The position numbers were made by a program, and so were the translations under genes. A stretch of 64,000 nucleotides of DNA, from positions 94,660-158,659 of the forward strand of contig JAVHLM010000017.1 of the NCBI GenBank assembly GCA_031082125.1. Reading direction: 5' to 3'. Source of the DNA: Candidatus Eremiobacterota bacterium. Lineage in GTDB: Bacteria > Vulcanimicrobiota > CADAWZ01 > Ess09-12. The notes under the pieces are model-generated. The model was not told where the DNA came from. It saw nothing but the letters and a program-made list of their open reading frames with translations, and searched no databases. Below, in pieces: positions 63,862 through 64,000 of the stretch (its first letter is position 1; every line of letters starts with the position of its first letter).

Positions 63862-64000
63862 TTACCGGCCGCCACGACCGCCGCCGCCGCCACCACGGTT
63901 ACCGCCACCCATCTGGCCGCCACCGCCGCCGCCAGGACCCATCATGCCGCCGCCACCGCCGCCGCCGGGGCCCATCATGCCGCCACCGCCGCCGCCGCCG
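63862..64000 (-). CDS. C-terminus of a Gly-rich MMGP-repeat protein (partial)
   Basis: Minus-strand reading ends in MMGPGGGGGG units, then QMGGGNRGG and GRGGR before TAA at 63862-63864. At least two MMGP units are visible, with Gly runs between. The gene continues past the right edge, so length and function are unknown. The base composition (GGC/GGT runs) is much more biased than the neighbours. Confidence 0.65.
   Translation of the reverse strand, partial: GGGGGGGMMGPGGGGGGGMMGPGGGGGGQMGGGNRGGGGGGRGGR

Noticed and set aside
63862..64000. GGC-rich tract as a simple-sequence repeat or assembly artefact
   Set aside because: It reads as one open frame with MMGP units and a normal stop, so a Gly-rich protein end is the better reading.

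Overview
The window comes from a diderm (LPS-bearing) bacterium with a GC-rich genome. It encodes lipid A synthesis (lpxA, lpxB, lpxC, lpxD), BamA, TamB, OmpH/Skp-like chaperones and an Mla/MCE lipid-transport system. It also has MreB, MurA and a complete F-type ATP synthase. No rRNA, tRNA, CRISPR array, transposase or phage gene was recognised. The mixture (fused MEMO/AMMECR1 protein, GnnA/GnnB-type lipid A genes, many unknown proteins) suggests an uncultured deep-branching phylum, but I cannot place it from sequence alone.

Layout. Positions 1-2117 (+): a MEMO-AMMECR1 fusion and a zinc-ribbon protein, closed by a bidirectional terminator. Positions 2184-24124 (-): an envelope-biogenesis cluster. 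In transcription order it reads tamB, bamA, three OmpH-family genes, lpxD, an unknown secreted protein, lpxC, fabZ, gnnB, gnnA, lpxA, lpxB, a small membrane protein, a metallophosphoesterase, an LpxB-like protein and a low-complexity protein. GnnA/GnnB next to lpxA predict a 2,3-diaminoglucose lipid A. Position 24294 (+) is a membrane alpha/beta hydrolase.

Positions 25877-30840 (-): a compact set that looks like a small RiPP (ribosomally made, modified peptide) locus. It has its own promoter, a 29-residue Gly/His-rich peptide, two tandem paralogous radical SAM proteins, a third radical SAM/SPASM protein, a methyltransferase and a CPBP membrane protease. Positions 31022-32752 encode a large low-complexity protein. 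Its upstream region shares a near-identical palindrome with the gene at 2184-2894.

Positions 33221-52971 (-): mreB, murA, the atp operon, wecB, a WecA/TagO-type transferase, a degenerate GGDEF protein, a Ser/Thr kinase, mlaD-mlaF-mlaE and a CHAT/TPR protein. The ATP synthase c subunit is unusual: it has a signal peptide and four 13-residue repeats. Positions 53119-60083 hold a mixed set: an orphan solute-binding protein, a HIT protein with a duplicated 3' end, a large membrane protein, an acyl-CoA dehydrogenase, a BsuPI-like protein and a secreted protein.

Positions 60118-62698 (+): the best candidate for an undescribed system. A strong promoter drives two paralogous substrate-like proteins ending in His-Thr-Asn-Ser repeats, followed with no gap by a radical SAM/SPASM enzyme carrying a C-terminal PqqD-like segment. 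The window ends with two paralogous membrane-anchored proteins resembling Spy/CpxP and the C-terminus of a Gly-rich MMGP-repeat protein.
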